The position numbers and the translations under genes are program-made. A stretch of DNA of 20,964 bases from JALZAA01 sp035316025 (GTDB taxonomy: Bacteria; Actinomycetota; Acidimicrobiia; IMCC26256; JACDBD01), in assembly GCA_035316025.1 (NCBI GenBank), contig DATFXL010000093.1, positions 1 to 20,964 on the forward strand, in the 5' to 3' direction. The notes beneath the pieces were generated by a model, which did not search any database, was not told the origin of the DNA, and saw only the letters and a program-made list of their open reading frames with translations. Positions 1 to 7,034 of this stretch are shown here, in pieces. The stretch's first letter is position 1. Each line of letters opens with the position of its first letter.

Positions 1-265
1 CCGACCGGACCACGTTGTGCTTCGGCAGCAGTCCCATGATCGAGCGGGAGAGCACCGTCTTGCCGCAGCCGGATTCACCCACGATCCCGAGCGTCCGGCC
101 CCGGTCCAGGGCCAGCGTCACGCCGTCGACGGCCCGGACGGATCCCCTGCCCGTCTCGAAATAGGTCCGGGCGTCCCCGACCTCGAGGAGCGGGGCGTCG
201 GGCGGCGCGGACGGAAAGCGGTCGGCGCTGTCGAGTGCCTGACGATTCCGGCGGCGGAACCGCAT
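1..265 (-). CDS. Peptide/nickel-type ABC transporter ATP-binding protein (DppD/OppD-like), N-terminal part, runs off window
   Basis: This is the nucleotide-binding subunit that would energise the adjacent peptide-type importer from the cytoplasmic face. The visible 88 residues start at an ATG whose first base is position 265, overlapping the TGA stop of the DppC-like permease as ATGA. That overlap is the translational-coupling arrangement expected inside one operon. Residues 27-62 carry the usual first strands of an ABC ATPase, and the Walker A motif GESGCGKT lies at residues 63-70. This form of the P-loop, followed by SRSIMGLLP, is characteristic of the Dpp/Opp ATPases. The C-terminal three quarters (Walker B, signature, Opp/Dpp C-terminal region) lie beyond base 1. 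Substrate cannot be read from the sequence. Family assignment is confident; dipeptide versus oligopeptide versus metal-chelate specificity is not. Confidence 0.9.
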   Translation of the reverse strand, partial: MRFRRRNRQALDSADRFPSAPPDAPLLEVGDARTYFETGRGSVRAVDGVTLALDRGRTLGIVGESGCGKTVLSRSIMGLLPKHNVVRS

Positions 266-1245
266 CAGATTCGTGCTTCTTGCACGTCGAACCGCGCCCG
301 GATCGCGTCACCGAGATGGTTCAGAGACAGAACCGTGAGGAAGATCGCAATCGAGGCCTCGACGACGATGTGCGCCGCCTGCGACAGGCTGCCCTGACCT
401 CCGACGATGACGTTGCCCCAGGACGGCGTCGACGCCGCGTTCACACCGGCCCCCAGGATCGCAAGCGCGCCCTCGGCGACGATCGCGACCGCGATGCCGA
501 GCACCGCGATCGAGAACATTGCCGGTAGCACATTCGGCAACAGTTCCCGCACCATGATCCTGAAGTGCGAAGCGCCCTGTGCGCGCGCCGCCAACACGAA
601 CTCGCGCTCTGACCACGACAGCGCGCTCGCGCGGGTAATACGACCCAAGATCGGCACCGAGACGATCGCCAAAGCGATGGTGACGTTCCAGATGTGGCTC
701 CCCGTGTTCGTCGTGACGGACGCGCTGCTGGCGGCGACGATGGCGAGGGCGAGGATCACAGCCGGGATGGCGAGCATGATGTCGAACAGGCCGCCGAGTA
801 GCTCGCCGACGGGACCCTTGAAGTAGCCGGCGATCAGACCGAGCGTGCCACCGACCACGAAGCCGATCGCGATCGATCCGAAGCCGATGAAGAGCGAGGG
901 CCGAGCGCCCCACACCAGAAGCGACAGCATGTCGTGACCGCCCTGATCGAGGCCGAGGAGATGGCCCCACTGCGGCCCTTCGAGCTTCAGCGACGGGTCG
1001 GACCAGGTGATCGGATCCTTCAACGGCAGGATGGGTGCGAGCAACGCGATACCGATCACGAACACGAGCCAGCCCACGGACAACCAGGCGCCGATCCCGA
1101 AGGGCTTCCTTCGCCGGGCGGCCGCAGTCGCGGCCGGGACGGACACGACGGCCGCAATCTGCTGGGTCCCGGCGTCGACCGGCAGCCCTTCGTATTCCTC
1201 CTCGGCGGCGAGGTCTTGCGCGGCGCTAGGCAGCGGCTCGGGCAT
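265..1245 (-). CDS. Peptide/nickel-type ABC transporter permease (DppC/OppC-like)
   Basis: One of the two membrane subunits of the peptide-type importer, 326 residues, slightly longer than a typical DppC. The first 50 residues are a cytoplasmic extension rich in Ala/Pro/Glu and then Arg. They are followed by a transmembrane helix (about residues 52-72) and the short OppC N-terminal domain, then a BPD_transp_1 core of about five helices (from about residue 115). The permease-ATPase coupling (EAA-like) loop is visible as A..F.IMVRELLPNVLPA. The ATG start sits 20 bases inside the upstream DppB-like gene, preceded by GAGGA. The gene ends in an ATGA overlap with the ATPase, so expression is probably coupled across three genes. 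Solute is unknown. Confidence 0.93.
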   Translation of the reverse strand: MPEPLPSAAQDLAAEEEYEGLPVDAGTQQIAAVVSVPAATAAARRRKPFGIGAWLSVGWLVFVIGIALLAPILPLKDPITWSDPSLKLEGPQWGHLLGLDQGGHDMLSLLVWGARPSLFIGFGSIAIGFVVGGTLGLIAGYFKGPVGELLGGLFDIMLAIPAVILALAIVAASSASVTTNTGSHIWNVTIALAIVSVPILGRITRASALSWSEREFVLAARAQGASHFRIMVRELLPNVLPAMFSIAVLGIAVAIVAEGALAILGAGVNAASTPSWGNVIVGGQGSLSQAAHIVVEASIAIFLTVLSLNHLGDAIRARFDVQEARI

Positions 1246-2188
1246 GGCGAATCCTCGGGTCGAGGACCGAGTACAGGATGTCGACGGCGAAGTTGATCAA
1301 TACGTAGAAGATCGCGATCACCGCAACATAGCTTTGCACGGCGACGTACTGCTTCGATCCGATGGCCTGGAACAGCGCGAACCCCATACCGGGCAGCTTG
1401 AACACCACCTCGACGACGACGGCGCCGCCGATGAGGGCACCTACGTTCAAGCCCGCCACGGTCAGCAACGTGAGGCTCGACGGTCGAAGGGCATGTCGGA
1501 AGAGGATGCGCCGATTCGTGATGCCCTTCGCCTGCGCGGTGGTGATGAAATCCTCCCGCAGCGTGGCGATCACGTCGGATCTCAGTAATCGCATGTACAC
1601 CGCGACCTGCGCGGCGGCAAGGCTGATCACCGGCAGGATCATGTACCGCCAATCCGTGATCGGCGAGATCTGGTTTCCCCCCGCCGAAACGGGAAGGAGC
1701 CCCCAATTCACGGCCACCCAGATCGCGAGGAGGAAGGCGAGCACGTAGCTCGGCAAGGCGAGGAACCCGAAGGCCACTGCGTTCGAGGCACCGTCGAACT
1801 TCGTGCCGGCGCGGTAGGCGGTGAGGACGCCGAGCGGGATGGCGATGACGAGCGCCACCACCTGCGCGTAGAGGATGAGGACCAGCGAGAACGGCAGCGC
1901 CTTCCAGAGCTGCTGGCTCACCGGCTGTCCGGCGGTGGGGCTCAAGCCGTAATAGCGACCGAAGTTGCCGGTGAAGAAGTTGGTCAGCCAGTGCCAGTAC
2001 TGCACGAAGAACGGGTCGTTCAGATGCAGATCCTGGTGCAGCTTCGCCTTGAGTTGCCCGCTCGGGTCGTAGTTGATGATGTAGTCGACCGGGTCACCGG
2101 GGACCAGCTTGATCAGCGCGAACGAGAAGAAGGTGACCGCGATGATGACGACGACCAGTCGCAACAGCTTCGTGGCGAACGTGCGCAC
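1226..2188 (-). CDS. Peptide/nickel-type ABC transporter permease (DppB/OppB-like)
   Basis: The partner membrane subunit of the importer, 320 residues, normal for DppB. Residues 9-30 form the first membrane helix, directly followed by the conserved LVPGDPVDY periplasmic motif of DppB proteins. Further helices occupy roughly 100-130, 137-165, 185-205, 240-265 and 285-310. The coupling loop AQAKGITNRRILFRHALRP is typical of the family. The start is GTG at 2188, chosen because GAGGGG lies five bases upstream on the minus strand and translation then enters the first helix after a short basic stretch. It is separated from the solute-binding gene by 110 bases that contain a strong hairpin, and overlaps the DppC-like gene by 20 bases. 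Confidence 0.93.
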   Translation of the reverse strand: MRTFATKLLRLVVVIIAVTFFSFALIKLVPGDPVDYIINYDPSGQLKAKLHQDLHLNDPFFVQYWHWLTNFFTGNFGRYYGLSPTAGQPVSQQLWKALPFSLVLILYAQVVALVIAIPLGVLTAYRAGTKFDGASNAVAFGFLALPSYVLAFLLAIWVAVNWGLLPVSAGGNQISPITDWRYMILPVISLAAAQVAVYMRLLRSDVIATLREDFITTAQAKGITNRRILFRHALRPSSLTLLTVAGLNVGALIGGAVVVEVVFKLPGMGFALFQAIGSKQYVAVQSYVAVIAIFYVLINFAVDILYSVLDPRIRHARAAA

Positions 2189-2232
2189 GTAGGCCCCTCG
2201 TCAGCTCTGTCGTGACCCAACCGGCATGCACC

Positions 2233-2265
2233 GGCTCGTCGCGGGGCTTCTCCCTGCGACGAGCC
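2233..2265 (-). other. Intercistronic hairpin between solute-binding protein and permease genes
   Basis: GGCTCGTCGC (2233-2242) and GCGACGAGCC (2256-2265) are perfect complements, giving a 10-bp GC-rich stem. Three further G-C pairs (2244-2246 with 2252-2254) can form inside the loop. It lies between the stop of the solute-binding protein and the start of the DppB-like permease, on the transcribed strand. No run of T follows, so it is not a classical intrinsic terminator. Stem-loops at this position in importer operons are known to stabilise the upstream binding-protein message and lower expression of the downstream permease; that role is inferred here. Confidence 0.6.
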
Positions 2266-2298
2266 GTACTGCGCGACCTTGCCCCTCTCTCGAGCTTC

Positions 2299-3981
2299 TC
2301 ACCCCTTCCAGAGCCCGAGCATCTGGTGGTACCCGGCGAGCACCGGCGTCGGCTTGTCGGATCCGGGGTTGCCGTTCGTGTCCGGCAGGTTCGGACCGAC
2401 GACGCCGTGAACGTTCGACTTCGTGGCAATGAACCACGGCGTGTACCAGCCCCAGAAGTCCGAGATGTTCGACGTCAGGGCCTTGTTGAAGTCCTGGTAC
2501 AGCTGTTGGCGCTTGGCCGGGTCCTGCTCGGCGCGGCCCTGGTCGAGCGCCTGGTTGGCCTGCGTGTTGTTGAAGAAGTTGAAGTTCACGGGGTTCCGCG
2601 CGCCTTGGCTGTTGGGTTGGACGGTGCCGTAGAACCACACGTACATGGTGTCACCGACCAGGCCCGGATAGTTCCGCCACCCGAACGTGTCGACGTTGCC
2701 CCCGATCGCCTGGTTGATGATCGTCGGCTGGTCGACGGGCTGCGGAAGGTTGACGGTGATGCCGATCTTCGCGAGCTCCGACTTCAGGAAGCGGGCCACG
2801 TCGATCCCGAGCTGGTCCGTCGTGGACTGGTACGAGAACTCGAAGGTGCCGCCGTGTGCGGCCTTGTACTGGTCGGCGAGCTTCTTGGCGTCCTTCGGGT
2901 TGAACTTCGGGTATCCGGCGTTCGACAGGTACCCCTCGACCTTGGTGTCGAAGACGCCGTTCGCCAGCCTGGCCTTCCCGTCGTTCACGAGCTCGTTCAG
3001 CTTGTTCCGGTCGATGCCTTCGGCGATCGCCTTGCGTGCGTTCGGGTCGTCGAAGGGAGGCCGGTTGAGGTTCGGGAGCGTGTGGGTGACCTCCATGCGC
3101 CCGTTCGGCTCCTTCGTGATCTTCGCTTCGCCGCCGAGGCCCTGGTACTGGGTGAGATCACGGCCCACGGAGTCGTGGGTGGCGTCGAGCGCGCCGCCCT
3201 GGAACTGCGTGAACCGCTGCGAGCCGTCGGGCACCGGGACGAACTTGATCTCGTCGAGGTAGGGGAAGCCCTTCCGCCAGTAGTTCGTGTTCTTCACCAC
3301 GTCGACGTTCCCGGTGACCGGGTCGAAGCTCTGCAGCTTGAACGGGCCCGTGCCGATCATGTTGGTCTGGCAGTTCGGGCTGTTCAGCTGAGCCGGGGCC
3401 ACGATGCCGAGCCGGCCGGTCGACCAGAGGTATTGGTCGAACTCGACCCACGGGCTCTTCATGTTCACTTGCACCGTCATGGGATCGACCGCAGTGACCG
3501 AGTCCACGTTCGACATGACGAAGGCGAACAGTGGAGCGCTCACGGTCGTGTTCTTGCCCGCGTAGGCGTCGAGGTTCTGCTTGACGGCATCGGCGTTGAG
3601 CGGCTCGCCGTTCTGGAACTGGATGTTCGGCCGCAGCTTGATGGTCCATGACATGTAGTCGGGGCTGGGGTTCACGGACTGCGCCAGGTACGGGACGTAC
3701 TTCCCGGAGTTGTCGGGGACGGTGAGCGTGTCGTACACGGCGGTCGTGACCGCGATGCCCGAGATCGCCAACTGCGCGTTCGGCAGGCAGAAGTTCGTGG
3801 TTGGCGCCTCGAGGCCGTAGGTGATCGACCCCCCGGTCTTCGGCTTCCCGCCGCCTTGAGACGGCGCCCTTGCGCCCGCTGTGCCGACGGCGCCGAAAGT
3901 CGCGGCGATTGCGACAGCCGCTCCCAGCGCCACTCCACGAAGCCACCGCTTGCGCGTCACGTGTCGGTCCGAATCGCGCAC
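2299..3981 (-). CDS. Peptide/nickel-type ABC transporter solute-binding protein (SBP_bac_5 family)
   Basis: Extracytoplasmic binding protein that captures the solute for the downstream permeases. It has 560 residues, within the usual 500-600 range of this family. The N-terminus has basic residues (RKRWLR) and a hydrophobic Ala/Val-rich helix to about residue 36, so it is a secreted signal peptide. No lipobox cysteine is visible, so lipoprotein anchoring is not supported. The mature part begins GGSITYGLE and contains family hallmarks: the L.VPD.SG..VPYLAQS region near residue 90, WTIKLRPNIQFQNGEPL, and a C-terminal WY.PWFIATKSNVHG. GTG at 3981 is preceded by GGGGGG seven bases upstream; a second GTG seven codons in is possible. 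It is the first gene of the operon. Ligand class cannot be deduced. Confidence 0.93.
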   Translation of the reverse strand: MRDSDRHVTRKRWLRGVALGAAVAIAATFGAVGTAGARAPSQGGGKPKTGGSITYGLEAPTTNFCLPNAQLAISGIAVTTAVYDTLTVPDNSGKYVPYLAQSVNPSPDYMSWTIKLRPNIQFQNGEPLNADAVKQNLDAYAGKNTTVSAPLFAFVMSNVDSVTAVDPMTVQVNMKSPWVEFDQYLWSTGRLGIVAPAQLNSPNCQTNMIGTGPFKLQSFDPVTGNVDVVKNTNYWRKGFPYLDEIKFVPVPDGSQRFTQFQGGALDATHDSVGRDLTQYQGLGGEAKITKEPNGRMEVTHTLPNLNRPPFDDPNARKAIAEGIDRNKLNELVNDGKARLANGVFDTKVEGYLSNAGYPKFNPKDAKKLADQYKAAHGGTFEFSYQSTTDQLGIDVARFLKSELAKIGITVNLPQPVDQPTIINQAIGGNVDTFGWRNYPGLVGDTMYVWFYGTVQPNSQGARNPVNFNFFNNTQANQALDQGRAEQDPAKRQQLYQDFNKALTSNISDFWGWYTPWFIATKSNVHGVVGPNLPDTNGNPGSDKPTPVLAGYHQMLGLWKG

Positions 3982-4043
3982 CTGTTGCCCCCCAAGATTC
4001 GTTGGGACCTCTGTCCCAGCCCGTCACAGAAGCCCCGGCTGCT

Positions 4044-4060
4044 TGACCAGTCAGTCGAGT
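4044..4060 (-). promoter_or_regulatory. Candidate repressor operator just downstream of the importer promoter
   Basis: The half-sites TGAC (4044-4047) and GTCA (4050-4053) are inverted around CA. The wider CTTGAC (4042-4047) and GTCGAG (4054-4059) also form an inverted repeat with one mismatch. The element lies a few bases inside the predicted transcript start of the importer operon, a position where a bound repressor would block initiation. TGAC/GTCA-type dyads are common for TetR-family operators. Binding is inferred only; no regulator gene is adjacent. Confidence 0.35.
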
Positions 4061-4072
4061 GTGACGCCCGCC

Positions 4073-4100
4073 ACTCTAGGGCCACCCGGCCCGGTGTCAA
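4073..4100 (-). promoter_or_regulatory. Sigma70-type promoter of the peptide-type importer operon
   Basis: Read on the minus strand, a consensus -35 TTGACA (4095-4100) is followed after 16 bases by TAGAGT (4073-4078), which matches four of six positions of the -10 consensus. Transcription would begin near 4066, giving a leader of about 85 bases before the GTG at 3981. The match is unusually good for such a GC-rich region, and it points into the operon. Confidence 0.6.
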
Positions 4101-4157
4101 CCGCGCCAGTGGTCTGACGTGGGCTTTTGACGGTCGCGGGGAGGTGCGGCAGCTACC

Positions 4158-4580
4158 GTGCCCGGCGTGCGGTGGCTCCGGGTGACGGGTACGTGCGCGA
4201 TCCCGCTCGACGAGCTCGAATGGCGCTTCTCGGGCCCCGGAGGGCCGGGGGGACAGCACGCCAACACCTCCAACACGCGTGCCGAAGTGCGCTTCGACGT
4301 CGCCCGGTCGCCGTCGCTGACGGAATCGCAGCGCGCCCGCCTGCTGGACCGTTTCGGACCGGCGGTGCGCGTGGTCGCCGCCGACACGCGGTCGCAGGCG
4401 CGCAACCGGGAGCTGGCGCTGTCCCGCCTCCGGGAGCGCCTGGCCGGCGGCCTCCGGACACCCCGGGCCCGCCGGGCAACGGCGCCGACCGCAGCCGGCC
4501 GACGCCGCCGGCTCGAAGCCAAACGGCGGCGTAGCGACCTCAAGCGCCAGCGTCGCACGCGGCCCGGGCTCGAGGACTGA
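4158..4580 (+). CDS. arfB: Peptidyl-tRNA hydrolase ArfB (YaeJ; class I release-factor-like ribosome rescue factor)
   Basis: Releases nascent peptides from ribosomes stalled without a stop codon. The 140-residue protein has the single-domain RF-1 architecture: the catalytic GGQ loop appears as SGPGGPGGQHANTSNT (about residues 25-40). After it comes the helical part with SQARNRELALSRLRERL, then a highly basic tail (RRRRLEAKRRRSDLKRQRR) that in this family threads into the empty mRNA channel. It lacks the codon-recognition domains of true release factors, and its length equals that of ArfB homologues. GTG at 4158 was taken; a GTG three codons later (4167) is nearly as good. It stands head-to-head with the importer operon and only eight bases before the next gene. 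Confidence 0.92.
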   Translation: MPGVRWLRVTGTCAIPLDELEWRFSGPGGPGGQHANTSNTRAEVRFDVARSPSLTESQRARLLDRFGPAVRVVAADTRSQARNRELALSRLRERLAGGLRTPRARRATAPTAAGRRRRLEAKRRRSDLKRQRRTRPGLED

Positions 4581-4588
4581 CCGCACCC

Positions 4589-5692
4589 GTGGACCTCGTG
4601 GTCAAGATCGTCTGGTTCGTGGTCGGGGTGGCGCTGGTGGTCGTCGTGCTCGACGCCGCGCTCCGCTCGCTGGTGCTGCCGCGGGGCGCACTGGTCTCGC
4701 TCACGCGCATCATCTGGGTGAGCAGCCGGAAGGTCTTCAACCTCTGGGCCGGGCTGAGCAAGACCTACGAGGGTCGCGACCGGATCATGGCGCTCTACGC
4801 GCCGCTCACGCTGCTCATACAGCCGGTGGTGTGGCTAGCGATGGTGCTGAGCGGGTTCATGCTGATGTTCCATGCCTTCGGTGTGTCGAGCTGGCGCTCC
4901 GCGTTCAGCGAGAGCGGATCGTCCCTGTTCACGCTCGGCTTCGTGCACCCGCGCGACCTGCCCACGACCGCGTTGGCCTTCGCCGAGGCTGCGATCGGCC
5001 TCGGCGTCCTCGCGCTCTTCATCGCGTACCTGCCGAACATCTACAACGCGTTCTCACGACGCGAGGTGCTCGTGGCCAAGCTCTCCGCCCGCGCCGGGAC
5101 ACCGCCGTCGTCGATCGACTTCCTCATCCGTGTAAGTCGCATCGACGAGCTCCCCAAGCTCGACACCGTGTGGCTGCAATGGCAGGACTGGTTCGCCGAG
5201 GTCGAGGAGACGCACACCTCCCAGGCGTCGCTCAGCTTCTTTCGCTCACCGCGCCACGATCGTTCGTGGATCACTGCCGCAGGGGTGGTGCTCGACTCGG
5301 CGTCGTTCGCGAACTCGACGATCGACATCGCGCATTCGCCCTACGCGGCACTATGCGTGCGCGCTGGGTACTCGGCGTTGCGCGCCATTGCCGACTTCTT
5401 CGGCATCCCGTACGACCCGGATCCGCAGCAGACCGACCCCACGAGCATCGCTCGAGAGGAATTCGACGACGCCTGCCGGCAGCTCGCGGATGCCGGCGTC
5501 CCGTTGAAGTCCGATCTCGACCAGGCGTGGATCGACTTCAACGGATGGCGCGTGAACTACGACTCGGTGCTCGTGGGGCTGGCCGGCTTGACGATGGCGC
5601 CGTATGCGATGTGGTCGTCGGATCGGTCGCTCCGCCGCGTGCCGCTACCGCCGATCACGCGTCGAGGCCGCCGTCGCCGCACCCGTCTCTGA
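4589..5692 (+). CDS. Predicted ion-channel-like membrane protein with a pore loop and cytosolic domain
   Basis: Function not established. In the 367 residues I see a transmembrane helix at 4-23, a second at about 70-95, a re-entrant-looking segment at 101-121 ending SGSSLFTLGFV, and a third helix at 124-150. A soluble domain of about 210 residues then ends in an Arg-rich tail. The helix, pore loop, helix layout and the TLGFV stretch resemble the TVGYG filter of two-helix K+ channels. Here the final glycine is Val and the tyrosine is Phe, so canonical K+ selectivity is doubtful. The soluble part has no motif I recognise. The GTG start is eight bases after arfB, suggesting co-transcription. Its last 48 bases overlap the convergent hydrolase gene. 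Confidence 0.75.
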   Translation: MDLVVKIVWFVVGVALVVVVLDAALRSLVLPRGALVSLTRIIWVSSRKVFNLWAGLSKTYEGRDRIMALYAPLTLLIQPVVWLAMVLSGFMLMFHAFGVSSWRSAFSESGSSLFTLGFVHPRDLPTTALAFAEAAIGLGVLALFIAYLPNIYNAFSRREVLVAKLSARAGTPPSSIDFLIRVSRIDELPKLDTVWLQWQDWFAEVEETHTSQASLSFFRSPRHDRSWITAAGVVLDSASFANSTIDIAHSPYAALCVRAGYSALRAIADFFGIPYDPDPQQTDPTSIAREEFDDACRQLADAGVPLKSDLDQAWIDFNGWRVNYDSVLVGLAGLTMAPYAMWSSDRSLRRVPLPPITRRGRRRRTRL

Positions 5693-6979
5693 GCTCGGTT
5701 GCGCGGGGTCGGCCCGCACGTCGGGCCGGCGCGCCCGGTGCGCGCTGTGCAGCCAGGCGAGGAAGTGTTCGACGCCGTTCACGACGTTCTCCGTGCGCAC
5801 CGAATGGAACACCTCAAAGGCGTGGGACGCACCCGGGATCTCGGCATAGAGCACCGGCTCGCGCGAGACCTCGCGCAGCGCGGCCACGAATCGGCGCGCC
5901 TGCTCCACGGGAACGAGGTTGTCCCTGCTGCCGTGGACGACGAAGAAGGGCGGCGCGTGCGGACCGACGTGTGCGATCGGCGAGTACCGCACGAACCGGT
6001 CCCGGTCCTCCTCCACGGTTGCGCCGGCGATTCGGCGCGCGAACCACTGGCCGACGCGCTCTCCGTGAGCGCCGGCGCGGTCTCGGGGGTCGAAGACCTC
6101 GGCAAGGTCGTAGACGCCGTAGAAAGGCACGCACGCGGTGACGGACGTGTCGTCGTCCTCGAAACCGGGCTGGAACTCCGGGTCGTTGGGCGTGAGCGCG
6201 AGCAACGCGGCGAGATGTCCGCCCGCCGAGCCGCCGGTCACCACGACGAAGTCGGGATCGCCCCCGTACTCGGCGATGTGCTCACGGATCCAGCGCAGCG
6301 CGAGCTTGCAGTCGATCAAGTGGTCGGGGAACGTCGCCCGGGGGCTAAGCCGGTAGTTGGCGGCGACGCACACCCAGCCCTCGGCGGCGAGGTGCAGCAT
6401 GAGCGGGAGAGCCTGCTGGCCCTTGTCGCCGACGATCCAGGCGCCGCCGTGCAGCTGGAGCAGCACCGGCGCACGGTGCGCGCCGCTCTTGGGTCGCCAC
6501 ACGTCGAGCCGGTGCCGCCGGCCCGCGCCCGGCGCATAGGAGATGTTCTTGACGCGCTGCACGCGACGATCGCGCAGGTAGAACGGGAAGAGCAGGTGTC
6601 GCCTCGTGGCGCGCCGGGCCACGCGCTCGTCGACCCCCGGTCCGATGACGGCGCGGTAGTCCGATCCGAGCCCCTCGCGTAGCGCGTCCTCCGTCGCCGC
6701 CGCCGACCGGCCCGAGCGCAGCTGGAGCCCGAGGAGCCCGGCCCACGACGTCAGCGTGATGATCAGCCCCGCGATCCCCGCCCACGACGCGAGCGCGCCC
6801 AGCCACACGAACACCACCGTTGCCGCCACCTGCCACACGATGTGGAACGCGGCGAGCTCGGACGTGAACCAACCCGCGAAGAAGCTGAGCGTGAGGATTT
6901 GCCAGCGGCGGGATGGACGGTAGGCATTGACGGTGAACCATGCGCCGACGAGGCTCACGGCCAGAAATGCCCAACCCAT
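5645..6979 (-). CDS. Alpha/beta hydrolase (HSL/BD-FAE-type esterase or lipase) with N-terminal membrane segments
   Basis: Probable carboxylesterase of the hormone-sensitive-lipase-like group, 444 residues. The first 90 residues form two to four hydrophobic helices, anchoring the enzyme in the membrane. The catalytic domain begins near residue 140 (NISYAPG...RLDVWRPK). The oxyanion motif HGGAW is at 177-181, the nucleophile in GGSAGG at Ser251, the acid in GSRDNLVP at Asp353, and the histidine in GASHAFE at His386, so a complete triad is present. ATG at 6979 is preferred although the frame stays open to 7174, because the upstream stretch is not protein-like and would overlap the divergent acyltransferase. 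It diverges from that gene by 55 bases. The C-terminal tail is low-complexity and overlaps the channel-like gene. Confidence 0.88.
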   Translation of the reverse strand: MGWAFLAVSLVGAWFTVNAYRPSRRWQILTLSFFAGWFTSELAAFHIVWQVAATVVFVWLGALASWAGIAGLIITLTSWAGLLGLQLRSGRSAAATEDALREGLGSDYRAVIGPGVDERVARRATRRHLLFPFYLRDRRVQRVKNISYAPGAGRRHRLDVWRPKSGAHRAPVLLQLHGGAWIVGDKGQQALPLMLHLAAEGWVCVAANYRLSPRATFPDHLIDCKLALRWIREHIAEYGGDPDFVVVTGGSAGGHLAALLALTPNDPEFQPGFEDDDTSVTACVPFYGVYDLAEVFDPRDRAGAHGERVGQWFARRIAGATVEEDRDRFVRYSPIAHVGPHAPPFFVVHGSRDNLVPVEQARRFVAALREVSREPVLYAEIPGASHAFEVFHSVRTENVVNGVEHFLAWLHSAHRARRPDVRADPAQPSSETGAATAASTRDRR

Positions 6980-7034
6980 GCATCCATTCTGCCGGGTCAG
7001 TGCCCTCGACGGGTGATCGTGCGACGAGGCGCGG

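Noticed and set aside
2233..2265. Intrinsic terminator after the peptide-type binding protein gene
   Set aside because: No T run follows the stem on either strand, and three operon genes continue downstream.
2212..3651. 479-aa open frame on the plus strand opposite the binding protein
   Set aside because: No signal peptide, domain or motif; codon positions mirror the solute-binding protein gene.
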